NCBI GenBank assembly: GCA_015680685.1
Contig: MNCI01030671.1
Span: 1-64,000 of the forward strand
Length of the DNA stretch: 64,000 nucleotides
Source: Gnetum montanum
Lineage: Eukaryota > Streptophyta > Gnetopsida > Gnetales > Gnetaceae
Direction: 5' to 3'
A program made the translations under genes and the position numbers. Positions within the stretch are counted from its first letter, which is position 1, and each line of letters begins with the position of its first letter. The notes under the pieces were generated by a model. The model saw only the letters and a list, made by a program, of their open reading frames with translations, was not told the DNA's origin and did no database searches. This document shows, one piece after another, positions 24,761-37,217 of this stretch.

Positions 24761-26535
24761 TGTAGTGACTGAAAACATCGACGACTAGAAAACACCGAAA
24801 GGTCATCAGTCATGGCAGTCTTAACCCCAAATCTATGTGAGGGCCATGCTGGATAAAATGAAAGTGGGGTACCCTGAACAGTCTGGTCGATCAAATAGGG
24901 ACTTAGTTAGTGTTACTATAACCTTTTGCGAACGTATGATTTGAAAGCAAGACTTATAGCATAAAATAGTAATCTTTAAATGCAAAAGGCGAAAAATAAT
25001 GTAAAATGTGATGACAAGCAAGAAAGTAAAGTAAAATGCAATTAAGGAAATGCACCGCTTCAAGATTTTGACTTCACTCTATCAAGGCAGATATAATTGG
25101 TTGTGCAACATTGAAAAGCGTAGAGATTCCAAAGGTAACCAAGATGTTCAGAGTGAGACAACTATATTCTTGAACACGAACTCAGGAGCTAACAATGCAA
25201 AATACTACAAAGATAGTGGAAAAGAGAAAAGAAAAATGCCAAATGGGAGTGCCAACTATTTACAATGCCAAACAGAATGTTTACAATGCTCAAGATTATC
25301 AGTTTGCTAACTTGCGAAAGTGCTAACTAGCCAAATTGTCAATTTGCAAAACAATTTTTCTTTCGCTTGCTAGCTAACTCGCTTACTAACCAATCCACCA
25401 ACCCCTTGAGCATTACTAATCAGGGTATTTATAAGACCAAGAGCACACTAAAGATGTAGTTTGCACACCATGTTTCCTGAGCCCATGTTGACGTGTGTAT
25501 GTTGCATGGACATGCAAGGCTAATTGATGAGCTTTCTAGGCTGTAATTGCGCTGTCAAAACTTGGAGACATGTGCCAACAACGCAAATAGTTGAAGTGAA
25601 TTGATGTAGCGTAGCTACCCGCCAAGCTGTGCTATGCTTTGTAGTGTAGCATGTAGGCGTAGCATAGCATATTGCTATGCCATGCTATGCTTTGTAGCAT
25701 AGCATGCTGGCGTAGCGTAGCATCTTGCTATGTTGTGCTACGCTATGCAGCGTAGCGTAGCATCTTGCTATGCTATGCTACGCTATGCAGCGTAGCGTAG
25801 CGTAGCCACCAGTTTGAGGCAAAGACTTGCGTCAAGGCCTATTGCATGCGTTCGAAGCCTTTAAAGTGCTCTAATTGATTTTTCATATTTTCTACGCTAT
25901 GTTACGCTACGTAGCGTAGCAGCCAACCTTAATCGTGAAAATGTCGACAATATGCAACCTTTACTTTTTGCAATGAAAAACTTGCGAACTTGTTGATCCT
26001 ACACTTTGAGATGCCTTTTGTCACTTCCATAGAGTTTCTACGCTATGTAGCATAGCATAGCGTAGCAGCCAACATAGCCAGGTTTTTGCTAAATCTACCA
26101 CTTTCTAATGGAAGGATTTATTGCTGAAGGACTTGGAGTCGGGCGAGAGAACTGATTGTTTGGCTTTTGCTACGCTGCGTAGCGTAGCATAGTGTAGCAC
26201 TTCATTTTGCAACCGTCTTCTAAAGCCTGCTACGCTACATAGCATAGCATAGCGTAGCAAACTTCTTGACTTAGAAAACTTGCCAAATTGTTTTGCGCAT
26301 TCTGAGCACTACCGACAACTTCACGCATCACTTTTGAGTAGACTATCGACTGGATGAACTACTCAGGTAGGCAAGTTAGAGGATCTATTGAGCCTATTGA
26401 CACCAAGAGTAGAAAACTTGCTGAACTAGATAGTCTGAACATAAGAGCATCCATCTCCTAAAGAACTGTCGTAGCGCTCCCTGAATCACAAGGACCCGGT
26501 GAAGCAAGGATGCCTTGAAATTTTAGGGTGTTTCA
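24761..26535 (-). mobile_element. 5' LTR of element A
   Basis: On the minus strand it starts TGAAACACCC at 26535 and ends CAGTCACTACA at 24761. A TATA box lies at 25426-25433 (minus). It is about 70 bases longer than the 3' LTR, the extra length lying in the palindrome cluster at 25617-25806. Confidence 0.93.
25617..25806. repeat. Expanded GCTAY/RTAGC palindrome cluster in the A 5' LTR
   Basis: Four to five consecutive blocks of GCTATGC/GCATAGC words with centres GCTATGCAGCGTAGC. The sister LTR has about one to two fewer blocks at 11870-11985, so the number changed after insertion. Smaller clusters follow at 25900, 26035, 26165 and 26230. Confidence 0.8.
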
Positions 26536-26540
26536 ATATC
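26536..26540. repeat. Right target site duplication of element A
   Basis: ATATC, identical to 11017-11021. Confidence 0.92.
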
Positions 26541-27313
26541 AGTAGAGGAAAAGGCTATCCATGTCATAATGCTTCCGCCTACAACCTAAGAGCCATGGTC
26601 AACACCCTTGACCTTTCACGATGAAGCGATCAAGGCTAACCCTAAAAAGGATCAGGTAACCACTGCACCATGTTCATAATGATTCACATGGGTTAGTACA
26701 AGATTCGTAGGGTGCACATGGATGATAGGGTAGTAAACAATGTTATTCCATTCCCCGTCATCGACAAGTTGAGCCTCATGGATCAAATTAGCCAACAACA
26801 ACAACTTGTTTAAAATCATTTAAAAGAGCATGCATGGTTGTCAAGGGGATAGTCATGATTAATTTCATGGTAGGGGAGCAATTCCCCACTAATGCAAAAT
26901 TCATCATGATTGAAGAGATGCATGGATTCAACCTAATCTTATGGAGATCTTGGCTAGCCCAGCTATGAGCTATTTCTTCAGCAATCGACTAGGAGTTCCA
27001 CTTTCCTTATGAAGGTGGGGAAGTGGTGATCTTTAGCAACAATGTAGCCCCTCCAACCATAAACAACATAGACATTGAACAAGGGTTAGAGGTGGAAATC
27101 TTTGAAGACACACCACTGGTTTACAGTGAAAGTCGATGTTGTTCAGCTAATGTTAAGCAGCCAAGCAAGAAGACTAACCTCCATGAGGAAGCTCTATGGG
27201 CAGAATTATCCTTTTCTATGGTAGATGATGGCCTAGGGGAGTACCATCTAGTGCCCACTAGGCCTTACGCACCACTTAACTTGCATTGGGTTAGGAAACA
27301 TCTGCGCAACTAG
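26541..27313 (+). pseudogene. pro: Element C gag-pro, 3' part with retropepsin
   Basis: It continues the gag-pro frame cut at 11021 (VEEKAIHVIMLPP). Retropepsin reads VHMDDRVVNNVIPFPVIDKL, so the DDGA catalytic motif has become DDRV. Several stops follow. The end PYAPLNLHWVRKHLRN then stop matches the A and B ends. Confidence 0.8.
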
Positions 27314-27790
27314 GGCATGTTCCTAATTCACTTGCCTACCCAGCTTGTCTCTTGTCCCTTTGTCTTCATAGTTGTAGTTTGTGCTACATTTTCATCTTGC
27401 ATTAGTTATGATTTCTTTTAGCTTTCTTTCTCCAAAAAAAATGAGGCCCAGAAAGGCCTTAAACTACCATGTGGCTCTAAATGGCCTTAAACTAAATGGC
27501 CTGAAATGGCCTTAAATTAGCAATGGCCCTACCACCATGGCCTTAAACTAGCATGAGGTCCACAAGGGGCCTAATTACATCAACAAAAATTCTAAGTAAA
27601 AACATCAACTGAATTACAAGTGAAAATGATAAAATGAGAAGTAAATAAATGTCATGGTTTTCATTAAATCATAAATAAAAGACATAGTATAAAGTTACAT
27701 CAACAACCACATGGAATATCCAAAAAGACATAAAATTGTCCAATAGCAGGGCTACATCTCAAACATTTTAATTTGAATTGTGATGGGAAG
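27314..27790 (+). other. gag-pro/pol spacer of element C, first part
   Basis: It holds a hairpin-unit array at about 27440-27565 (GGCCTTAAACTAGCAT in element sense), then AT-rich sequence up to the end of the antisense gene. No other gene is seen. Confidence 0.6.
27440..27565 (+). repeat. Array of TTAAACTAGC hairpin units, C spacer
   Basis: Four to five units with GGCC arms (AAATGGCCTTAAACT, CATGGCCTTAAACTAGCA). They read in the same element sense as the arrays of A, B and D2. Confidence 0.75.
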
Positions 27791-30700
27791 CTAAGGCTCT
27801 TCCCCTCCATCTTTATCCACTACTCCACTAGGTCCCACACCTTCACTTGGAACTTACAAAAAACAAAAATGAAACAATAACTTAGTCAATAAATAGGATG
27901 ACATACAAAATTATTATGAACTAGACAACAATAAGGTGAGTTAAACTAACTAGAGATGGGCCTGCATCCATGTTTGGGGGGCATCCTATTAAGGCCAACC
28001 TCTAGACGTTGGAGGATTTCATCCTTTAACATGCATGTCTAGTCCTCCTCTCCCAAATCAATGCTTGCAAGAGTTTTCCCTTTCTCCATGGCTATCCATA
28101 TGGGTAGCCCTAGTGAAAATGTTGCAGAAGTGACCTTTTTGGAAGGAACAATGATCTCTCTCTCACGGGACTCACTAACCACTAGATGATTCGCAAACAT
28201 CTTGTAAACTTGCTTTGCACCAATGGTGTCAAGGAATATCTCTTAACATCGATGCTCCACAAACTCATCTCTATATTTTCTTGTGGTAGGCCATGTGTTC
28301 CATCTTATAATGATGTTTGTGGTTTTTCTGAGTCTATTTCCATTCATATACTTTGGCACTATAATTCCTCAAATCTTGGTTCTTTCAAGTCAAGAGGTCC
28401 ATCTACAAACGTTGTTCAATGACCTCATGAGTAGCCTCATTCTTACACTGAATGGCCAAGAAATACTTGGCATAGTCAATATCAATTGTACACTAGCTAC
28501 CATCTGATTTTTTGCAGGCTACTAGGAAGTCATAACACAATTGTAAATCTTCTAGCCTGGTTGCTTGGTTCACCTTTTGTTCTCGGAGCTCTTGCACTTG
28601 TTTCCATAGCTCCTCGTTCACATGCCTACACTCCCACAATGATTATGTAGAGAGAAATGTGCACTTTCTTACCTTGTCATGGACACGACGAGGCACCTAC
28701 TCCACCTCAGGAGGAAACTTAGGTACAACATTGACTTGGACTACTCTGTTCAGGTCCCACTTGTGTCGCAAGCCTGTTATGCCAAGTGGCAAAACATTAG
28801 TTCTAAAACAAAACAAAAAAATAAACAAAAATAAAATAGGGGTTGGGGGTGGGAAGGAGTAATAAAAATAAAGTAAAAACACCTATCATAGGGTGTATCT
28901 ATTTAAGGCGGTTAATCAGATAATCCACTACGCCTTGCATGAAGGTGAACTTGTTTGGAGTTTTCACCCATGATTGTGAGCAGAAAGTGGATGTTGATTC
29001 TGGATGCTCAGCAGATGCATTGGCCGCTATAACATAAAACATTTTATGACCATCAAAATAAAACACAAAAATAAAGATATAAAAAGAACAAAAAGAAAGT
29101 ATAAAAATACATAAAAAAGGAAAAAAATAACAAAGATGGCAGTGCAAAGCTTCTACCCAACAAGCTCTTAAGGGTGAGAGTGGGCAAATTACCCATCTAC
29201 ACACCATCAAATAAATGGTCAAACTCATCATCCTCAAATTACAACCCTTTTCTTTGAGTTGCCTCAAAACTTCAGTGACTTCCTCATCTTCCATGTGTCC
29301 TTTAGTTTGAGGGACATTGTCCTCTAAGGGCTCCTCTTCTACTATAGGGGCCTTCTTGCCTATGTTGNTAGCTAGTAATTATGCGTTATTTAGTGTATTT
29401 TATTATTTATGTATTTTTATTTTTTATTAAATATTCTAATTTATATTTGTCCAACATAGGCAANGCTTCTTGCCCCTTTCCTCAACTTCACGTGCAGGCT
29501 GCTCCACGGGGCAAGACTTCTTAATTTGCATCTTTGACCTTATCATCTCAACAATGAGATGTGCCCCTCTTTGTTACATTACGTATGTTTGTTGGGGGAG
29601 CCTCCTTAGCATTGTGACATGCATGGTAGGATGGCCTTGCATGGCCCTTGGTCATCACTGAGAATGACTCACCAATAGCCTCTAGGGGGTCCTATGACTA
29701 CATCATTTAGAACAAATGGTGAATCCATGGCTTGGAAATTTGAGTGCGCTCTTGCACCATCCATTTCCCATTCTCACAGACCACTAAGAGTTCCACAAAC
29801 CTTCATAGGCACATTATGAAGAAGGCAAAATGCACATGAGACTGTGCCTAGAGGTTGCTGCGTAGCTTGACAATTTTAGCTCGTAAGCTGTCAGCAAGGT
29901 ATTTGGCCAAATTATGCTGTGTCCCTTCCTCTATCACGTCTCTCATTACCCAAGCTTTCTCTACCCCAAGGACCTTTCCTTAGGAAAGAAGCTTAGGAAA
30001 TGCACAAGCTCGAAAGACGGGATAGAGGTATTGGGCCATAGGCAATTCCACTTTCTTCATAAGTATAACCTTGTGGCCTTTCTAAGTGCCCAGACACTCT
30101 TCAATGCCCCCTCTATGGTTTAGCTCCTTATCAATCTTCTCGTCTACTGGTAGACCTTCATAGGGAATGTCGAAGAGATCTGAGAAGAGGTCCTCCATGA
30201 TTTTGAAAACCATCCACACATTATGAACTTGCATGTGGAAACAGTTGGCACTCTCGATGAAAGAGTCAACTAAGGTAATCATCTCTACTATTGGGATGTT
30301 TGGGTTCATGGCCAAGAAAAGGTCCTTGAGCCCAACCCACTAAAGATTTTGGGCTACCCTTGCTGGGGCATTGTGGCACAACTAGCATTGTGAACTATCA
30401 ACCTCACCATACTTGAAGAGGAGAGTGGCCTCAGTGTTCCCTAAAACAACCACTGTAACCTCTTTGGACATAGCAACAGCTGCAATAAACAAAAGTAGAA
30501 TTAGCAACATGATGAAGATATAAAATTAAAAGTGCATGAAATGAAATAGGTGGTATAACTTACATGGCACAAACATTGTGCAGAACGGCGGTAGTGGGAT
30601 CGAAACCTCCTCTACACTCGGTATTTGGGATGCCCACTTAACATCCAACCAACCAAGATTCTAGCACCTCTCATAAGATTTGGAATACCTGCTAGGGTAT

Positions 30701-32666
30701 CCTACCAAATCTACCCCAACTTACCCTGTCACTCTAGCACACATATTCTTAGTGGATGAGAATTCCTGTAGGGCCATTTGGGTTAGGTCTAGTATCCCCT
30801 CTCCATCATGGAGGCCTTTTACATAAACAAAAAACCTAGCAATAAGCCAAAAAGAAGTTACCACCCTAAGTCATGAAATAATAACTAGTGTGAAAAAAAA
30901 CTCAGAACAAGGCTCACCCTCCAACATAGTAAACTGTCCTAGGTGGGTTCTGGAAGATCGTGTGCACATGTTAGGCAAGAAATGTAGTGTTGTATTTGTG
31001 GTAGCATTGGAACTCAGGCATCTCCTAGATCCAAGATAAGAGTTTGAGGCTTTTTGGGCACTGGCTCGAGCTCCCTACCCCTTCACCTTCAACAAGTTCA
31101 TCTGACATGAATTCTAGAATGCCTCGGTTTGCCTTAGGTAATAATGTCTCAACTATGACACCTACCACATCGACTAACAACTATGACCATATGGTCACAT
31201 TGAAGTGGTAGAGCAGGAATTCTAGGAATTCCTATGCACCTGATCGAAACCAAATCTCTTGGTGTTCTATATGTGTATTTGGTGCAAGAATGTTTGGTAT
31301 GAGATCACTCATGCAATATAGAATACCCACCAGTTTGACCATGATGAGAATAGGTTTTAGTAAGATCTTGTAATGCCACAATAATGAAAATGTTAGTATT
31401 GAGAAAAGATAACAAAATAGAATAAAAAGTAATAAAAAAATAATGTGTAAGATAAGATAAAATAAAATAATAATAAAAAATTACATACAACATAATTAAC
31501 TTTTCCCCAAGCCCCATAGGGAAGGGACGTTGGTAGCCCCATCTAATGTGCCTAGTTCCCAACAGGGCATAACACTAACACTTACATTTTTTCTAAAAAG
31601 TTACAGTCTTAAAGAAAATACCAAAAAAATTTCTAACTGTTGGTCACACTCCTTGTAGAGCATGATGTTTCCAAACACAAAACTTTTCTAACTGTTCATC
31701 ACGGTTCCTGCAAAGCATGAAATTTGACAAAAATTTGAAAAAAATTCTAAGTGTTGGTTATGCTATCATAGAGCGTGACAATTGTAGAGTTAAAAAATTT
31801 TCCTAAGTGTTAAGTGTAGTAGTGTCAAAATATTTTCTAACTTTTTGTCATGCTCTTAAGGACACCTGAGCATGACAGACATGACCCTAGACTGCCTTGT
31901 CCGAGTCTTTTCCCGTGACATGGGACACAAAAAGAAAACTTGTCCTGTGCTATGGCATAGGACATCCATGAAACCCCTATTTCATGCCATAGCGTGGAAT
32001 GCCATAGAAGATCCTATTTTGTGCCATGACGTGGGACACACAAGAAAACCCTTATTTTGCAACATGGGACATGGAGTGCCCAAACCCTTATGATGTGCTA
32101 TGCTCATAGTACATGCCGCTGAAAGTTCCAATCTACGCTATGCTCACGAGACGTCCAAAATCTTCATTCCATCCTGCAACATGGGATGCTATAGAAAACC
32201 TCATCCCATCCCATAGCATTTTACATGCAAAAAGCCTTGCCTAGTGCCGCAGCATTGGATGTCAATACAAAAATTATGTCACACTAAGAAACCCTTGTTT
32301 TGCAGCGTGGGACATTGAGAACCCCTATTTCGCATCGCGATGCAAGGCGTCCACAAACCCTTGACACAAAAATAGAAAAAAGGACAAAAGAAAAAAAATT
32401 CATTGCACACACTCCCTCCCTCGCAATGGCGGTGGTGATCCCTACCCATGGTAGGCCACCTTCAACAAAATAAAATCCAAAAAACTTAAGGACACATGGG
32501 AAGGCAGGGAAAGAACAAAATCACAAGGGTAGAGCATGACAACTTATCTATTCAATGATGTCTCTTGGCATTCCTCGATAGATGCCCTGGGAAGGCGTTG
32601 TAGGGTATGCTCACCTTTGTCAACGTTGGTGAGGCCAGGGTGTTTACATTCACTCTTGCGTGCCAT
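27791..32666 (-). pseudogene. Antisense multi-exon gene in the C gag-pro/pol spacer
   Basis: I do not recognise the product. Exon 1 (32615-32666) starts MARKSECKHPGLTNVDK and ends at GTGAGC; a matching start is at 41333. Later exons match B (49624-52243) and B2 (41542-43229) piece by piece: EFLEFLLYHFNVTIW, VDSFIESANCFHMQVHNV, KTPNKFTFMQGVVDYLINRL (28883-29026), KWDLNRVV..KFPPEVE (27951-28773, 823 bases against 821 in B2), and the last exon PSEGVGPSG. Introns are short with GT-AG ends; the last acceptor is changed to AA. The C-terminal half looks helical and charged. TAG stops make this copy inactive. Confidence 0.7.
29368..29464. other. Probable backwards contig between two single Ns
   Basis: Ns stand at 29368 and 29464. 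The sequence before the first (TTGCCTATGTTG) reappears inverted just before the second (CAACATAGGCAA). Turned round, the 95-base piece would overlap its left neighbour by about 12 bases. Confidence 0.65.
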
Positions 32667-32790
32667 CTTCAGTTACTATGCTCTAGCTTCACTTTCGTCA
32701 TGCTCTAGCTTCCCCTCTCTGGTTGCTACACTATGCCTTGGCTACACTACGCTTAGATGACTATTGGCTCCAATGGTGAAAATGATGGGT

Positions 32791-32799
32791 CTATTTATA
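32791..32799 (-). promoter_or_regulatory. TATA box of the antisense gene, element C
   Basis: TATAAATAG on the minus strand, 125 bases before the exon 1 ATG. The D copy has TATAAATAG at 41167, and both are followed by GTGTAGCCAAGGCA-like or GTGTGGCTAAGGCA sequence. Confidence 0.65.
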
Positions 32800-33266
32800 C
32801 CCTTTAGGATCAAAGGACACATCACCTTTTTGGGATGTTCTATGTCCCGTGTGTAACACGAAATGTCCTGTGTCCTGCGCATAATGCAGGATGAGCATAG
32901 CACCTAGAGTTAGAAAACTTTTCTAACTTTTCCAGCTTCCTACACTTCGAAATTTTTTTACATTTTACTACTTTCCTGATAAACATTCACCTCAGTCCCA
33001 CGTTTCAAACCTTTCAAGCTTTGCTTAAACTTATACCCCACGCATAGTTTATGGTCTGCTACAACATTAAACTGGCAATTTTATGGCCAATCGAGGCCTC
33101 AAAAAAGGAAAAAAATATAATAATATATACATAAAATAAATCACTTTAGATATTACATAGTTAATTAAGTTTTCATATCATTGCCTTGCTTATTCTATGC
33201 ATTTCTCTTTATTAAGATAGGTGCTGCTTGCCATTGTTCTAGTTGTTTTGTAGGATCTCTTGAAAA
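32800..33266 (+). other. Spacer before C pol, with splice acceptor
   Basis: It contains the upstream region of the antisense gene and, toward pol, a pyrimidine-rich stretch ending TTGTTTTGTAG at 33253, 13 bases before the pol ATG. No ORF is supported. Confidence 0.55.
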
Positions 33267-36200
33267 ATGAATGCATACGAGAGTCTTCATTCACCTTTAG
33301 TTTTGACTAAACCTTATGGCAAATCCATGAGATGCATAAACACAAAACTCTTGAACTTTGAACTGCTTACCTATGACACAAATGTAGCATCCCTAGAGAC
33401 GTCACTAAATTGGCTGACACATCTAGTTAGAGCTCTACACTTAGAAGCAAGTGACATAACTACAAATCCCCTCATAGAAGTCCCTGTAACAACATGCAAA
33501 GGTGAGGCAAAAACATTGAAACTTAGTTCCTTGTTAAAGCCTCAAATCCGAAAAAGCATTCTAAAGTCCTTAGTGATAATGTCAAGGCATTCACATGGTC
33601 CTATGAGGACATGCCAGGCTTGAACCCTTGTATAATACAGCATAACATTATCCTAGATCCTTGCACTAAGCCAGTTAAAAAAAAATCTTGTAAAGTCAAG
33701 CCTGAGGTCGCATTAGTTGTCCGAGATGAGATCACTAAGATTTACAAAGTTGGTTTCATCTAGCCAGTTGACTACACTAACTAGGTCTCAAACATTGTAG
33801 TTCTTCCCAAGAAAAATGGAAGTATTCACATTTTCATAGACTTATGAGACCTAAACAAGGCAACCATTAAAGATGATTTCCCATTACCTAGTATTGACCA
33901 ACTCATTGATACTACTACTGGGCATGCCTTGTTGTCCTTCATGGATGGGTTCTTAGGGTACAACCAGATTTGAATCAACCAAGAGCACTAGCTTAGTACT
34001 ACTATCATGACCCCCTGGGGTACATTTTGTTATACAATGATGTCCTTTGGACTAAAGAATGCAGGAGAAACATATCAACACGCAATGACATACATCTTTA
34101 GTGACTATCTATTAGACTTAATCAATGACTATGTTGATGACATAGCAGTTAAGTCCAAAGTGGCTCATGACCATGCAGATGACTTGGATTGTGTCCTTAA
34201 ATGTTGCCTTAGACATGACCTTAGGTTTAATCCTAAAAAGTGTGTCTTTGGTGTCAAAACTAGTTGCATGTTAGGCTTTGCCATATTAGAAGTAGGCATA
34301 CATGTAGAACCCAACAAGGTTAAGGCTATCACCAACCTAGCACCACTAGCAAACCTTAAGGAGTTACACAGGTTACAAGGCAAGCTACAATTCATATTAG
34401 GTTTATCGCAAGGTTAACTGACAAGTTGCAGCCAATGCAAAATTTTCTCTAAAAGGGGATCCACTTTGAGTGGACAGCTTAATGCCAAGAGGCATTTGAC
34501 AACCTAAAAAAGGAGCTTGCTCAACTTCCAATAGTCTACCCTTTGCAAGGAGATAAACCTTTCTACATTTACCTTGCAACCTCAGACATGTCCATTGCTT
34601 CTCTACTTTGCCAAAAGTAAGACAATGGCTTTGAGGTTCCTATTTATTACTTAAGCCATGTGCTAGTAGCCCAGGAGGCAAAACATAGTGATGTGGAGAA
34701 GAACTATCTTACCTTAGTCTTTGCACTTAAAAAGTGAAGACACTACCTTTTCCGTAGTCAAGTCAATGTCATCTGCAAAAGCAATGTACTTAAGGCCATT
34801 ACAATGAACATATATGAAAGTAGTCAAATAGCAAGGTGAAAGGTAATAACCACAGAATTTGACCTACACTATATAGCGTAGGCATCTACAAAAGGTCAAG
34901 AAATAGTTGCATAACTCATGGCTTCACCTGTAGATGATCAAGCGATGATAGACCTAGAATTCTTAGATGAGCATGTCAATAGTATAAGCCAAGTACCTAC
35001 AAACCTTGAAGCTATATTACACTTTGACAGAGCTTTAGCCACACAAGATGATAGTGCCATTGCCATTATCACATTCCCCTCTGAGGAGATCTAACCCTTC
35101 GCATATCACTTTGCATTTTCTTATGCAAACAACGTGGAAGAGTACAAAGGTCTCCTTAGAGGCATCTTAGTAGCTCAAAAGCTAGGAATCTAGGACTTAG
35201 TAGTCCAAGGCAATTCACAGCTAGTAATTAACCAAGTCAAAAAGGTTTACACTTGTAAGGCATAACATCTACAACCTTACTGTGATTTGGCAAAGAACTT
35301 GCTTAAGCAATTTTCAACTATAGATGTCCAACATATACCCTGCAATGAAAATTCCATAGCTGATGCCTTAGCTATTTTAGCCTTAAGCATAGCACCAAAC
35401 ATGTTTTCTACTTTGCCTACTTCAATAATAGATTACATTGAACCTATAACTCACATAACAAGCATTGCATCCATAAGCACATTTCACGCTCAAGGGTGGT
35501 ATGAAGATTTTAAGGCATACCTCCAATAGGAAGAGCCCCCACAAACTATATCATCCATCCAAAAGGATGAAGTACAAAAATGATCATGATAGTATGGCCT
35601 TGTAGGTGATAATACCTTATGTTGTAGATCCTATGATGGAATACTGCTAACTTGTGTTAGCAACAGTGAAGCACAAAAGATTGTTGACCAAGTCCATGAG
35701 GGACTATGTGGAGGTCATATAGCTCCTAGGGAAATGGTGGCAAAAATCATATGCCTAGGCTATTACTGGCCTTATATGGAGCGTGATTGTGTTTCCAAGG
35801 TCAGGACATGTGATGTGTATCAACAACATGAAAACTTAATGCATGTGCCACCCACTGAACTTCATACTATGCAGATCATATGGCTGTTACAACGTTGGTG
35901 GATATCATTAGGCCTATAACACCTAAGTCTTCTGCAGGATATAGCTTCATCATTACTGCAACTGAATATTTTACAAACTGGGTTGAAGCCATTCCCCTTA
36001 GAAAGACAACATCATAATAAGTTTGCAAATTCATTCTTGACAACATAGTGATCCGATTTGGTCTTTCCATGACTATAGTCATAGACAACGGGCCATAATT
36101 TAGTAGTGTGGAAACAAAAGCCTTGTACGAAAACCTTGGAATTAAGCATTCCTTCTCATCACCATACTACCCATATGCAAATGGTCAAGTGGAGGCTATA

Positions 36201-36719
36201 AACAAAATCATCATCAACCTTCTAAAGAGGATTCTTAATAGTAGCAAAATATGGTGGATTCTTAATAGTAGCAAAATATGGGCCTATTGCACGACATGCA
36301 GAATAATGACAAGTAAAACACCATATAATCTTATGTACAAATATAAAGCAATGTTTCCTCTTGAATTGTAGGTCCCATCACTTCACATGGTACTCTCGAG
36401 CTGCACTAATGAAGTTTAGAACAATGAATTGAGAGCCATCAACCTTAGCTTTGTAGAGGATGAGCGCATGTAAACACTTGATCGCATCGAGTGGTACCAA
36501 CTAAAGCACCATCACAATCAACATTAATGCCTGATTAATAAAGAGGACCTAGTCCTCAAGGTTGTCTACAAACCTATAGATAAATTCTCAAATAACTGGG
36601 AAGGACCTTTCTTAGTCACTAAGGTGTACAACAATAAAGCCTTCAAGCTCACTGATTATGATGGCAAAGAGTTTGCCAATCTTATTAACCACTTGTACCT
36701 AAAGCCATGCTACACTTGA
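33267..36719 (+). pseudogene. pol: Element C pol
   Basis: It starts MNAYESLHSPLVL, as in D. RT spans about 33690-34420 with LPSIDQLID, MTPWGTFCYTMMSFGLKNAG and an intact YVDD near 34130; a frameshift lies near 34400. RNase H follows (FYIYLATSDMSIAS, YYLSHVLVA), then the second RNase H-like domain near 35010-35260 (ANNVEEYKGLL, GNSQLVINQVKKV; the D of GDSQ is lost). Integrase: HEGLCGGHIAPRE, with the CxxC reading CDVY, then DNGP and GQVEAINK. A 20-base piece is duplicated near 36235-36265. It ends NHLYLKPCYT. Confidence 0.87.
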
Positions 36720-36808
36720 TATGCAATATCATGTCAACAACAGGAGTAAGGTAAGTGCACATTTGCTACAATGTTAAACTGGCATAGAACATTTGCTACA
36801 ATGTTAAA

Positions 36809-37217
36809 CTNAGATGCTAGGGATGATGGCACTGCAAATGTCCCAGAGGGTTTTTCCTTGATGATATGAACTTCATTCTAGAACTACAACATCCCACCCA
36901 TCTTGCTCAAGAGATGTGGGTAGGTGACAAAAGATTGGAAATATTCTCACTTGCTTGTCTGTAGAACTATGTGTGTTGCATTATGAATGTTGAACTACGA
37001 ACCTAGTTTTAGGTCTTGGTAGACCGCATGTTGTGCTAGTTTAGGATGCTAGTAGACCATGATCCTAATTTAAGGTCTCGGCAAATTGTGATGTGCTAGT
37101 CTAAGGTCCTAGTAGACCACTATGCTAGTTTAACATTGTAGTAGATGGTGGATGGCTAGTTCAAGGTCATAGCGGATCATGTTGTGGGTGCCAATTTATT
37201 GTCATAGCCCAAGGACN
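36809..37217. other. Probable backwards contig between two single Ns
   Basis: Ns stand at 36809 and 37217. The piece between begins AGATGCTAGGGATGATGGCA, and its exact reverse complement follows the second N (37218 on). Its hairpin units run opposite to those at 36760-36808 and to all other arrays in element sense. Reversing the piece gives a 22-base overlap with its right neighbour and the normal order. Confidence 0.8.

Larger units (their letters stand above)
11022..26535 (-). mobile_element. Element A: complete nested Tat-type retrotransposon
   Basis: It has LTRs at both ends (5' LTR 24761-26535, 3' LTR 11022-12725), flanked by the perfect 5-bp duplication ATATC, and is 15.5 kb long. On the minus strand it has a primer site, leader repeats, gag-pro (20503-24350), a short spacer, pol (14508-19648), 3' UTR and polypurine tract. 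A solo LTR is inserted in pol. Unlike C it has no antisense gene between gag-pro and pol; its spacer is only about 0.85 kb. The genes are broken by stops, one missing catalytic-region match and a small duplication. Confidence 0.93.
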
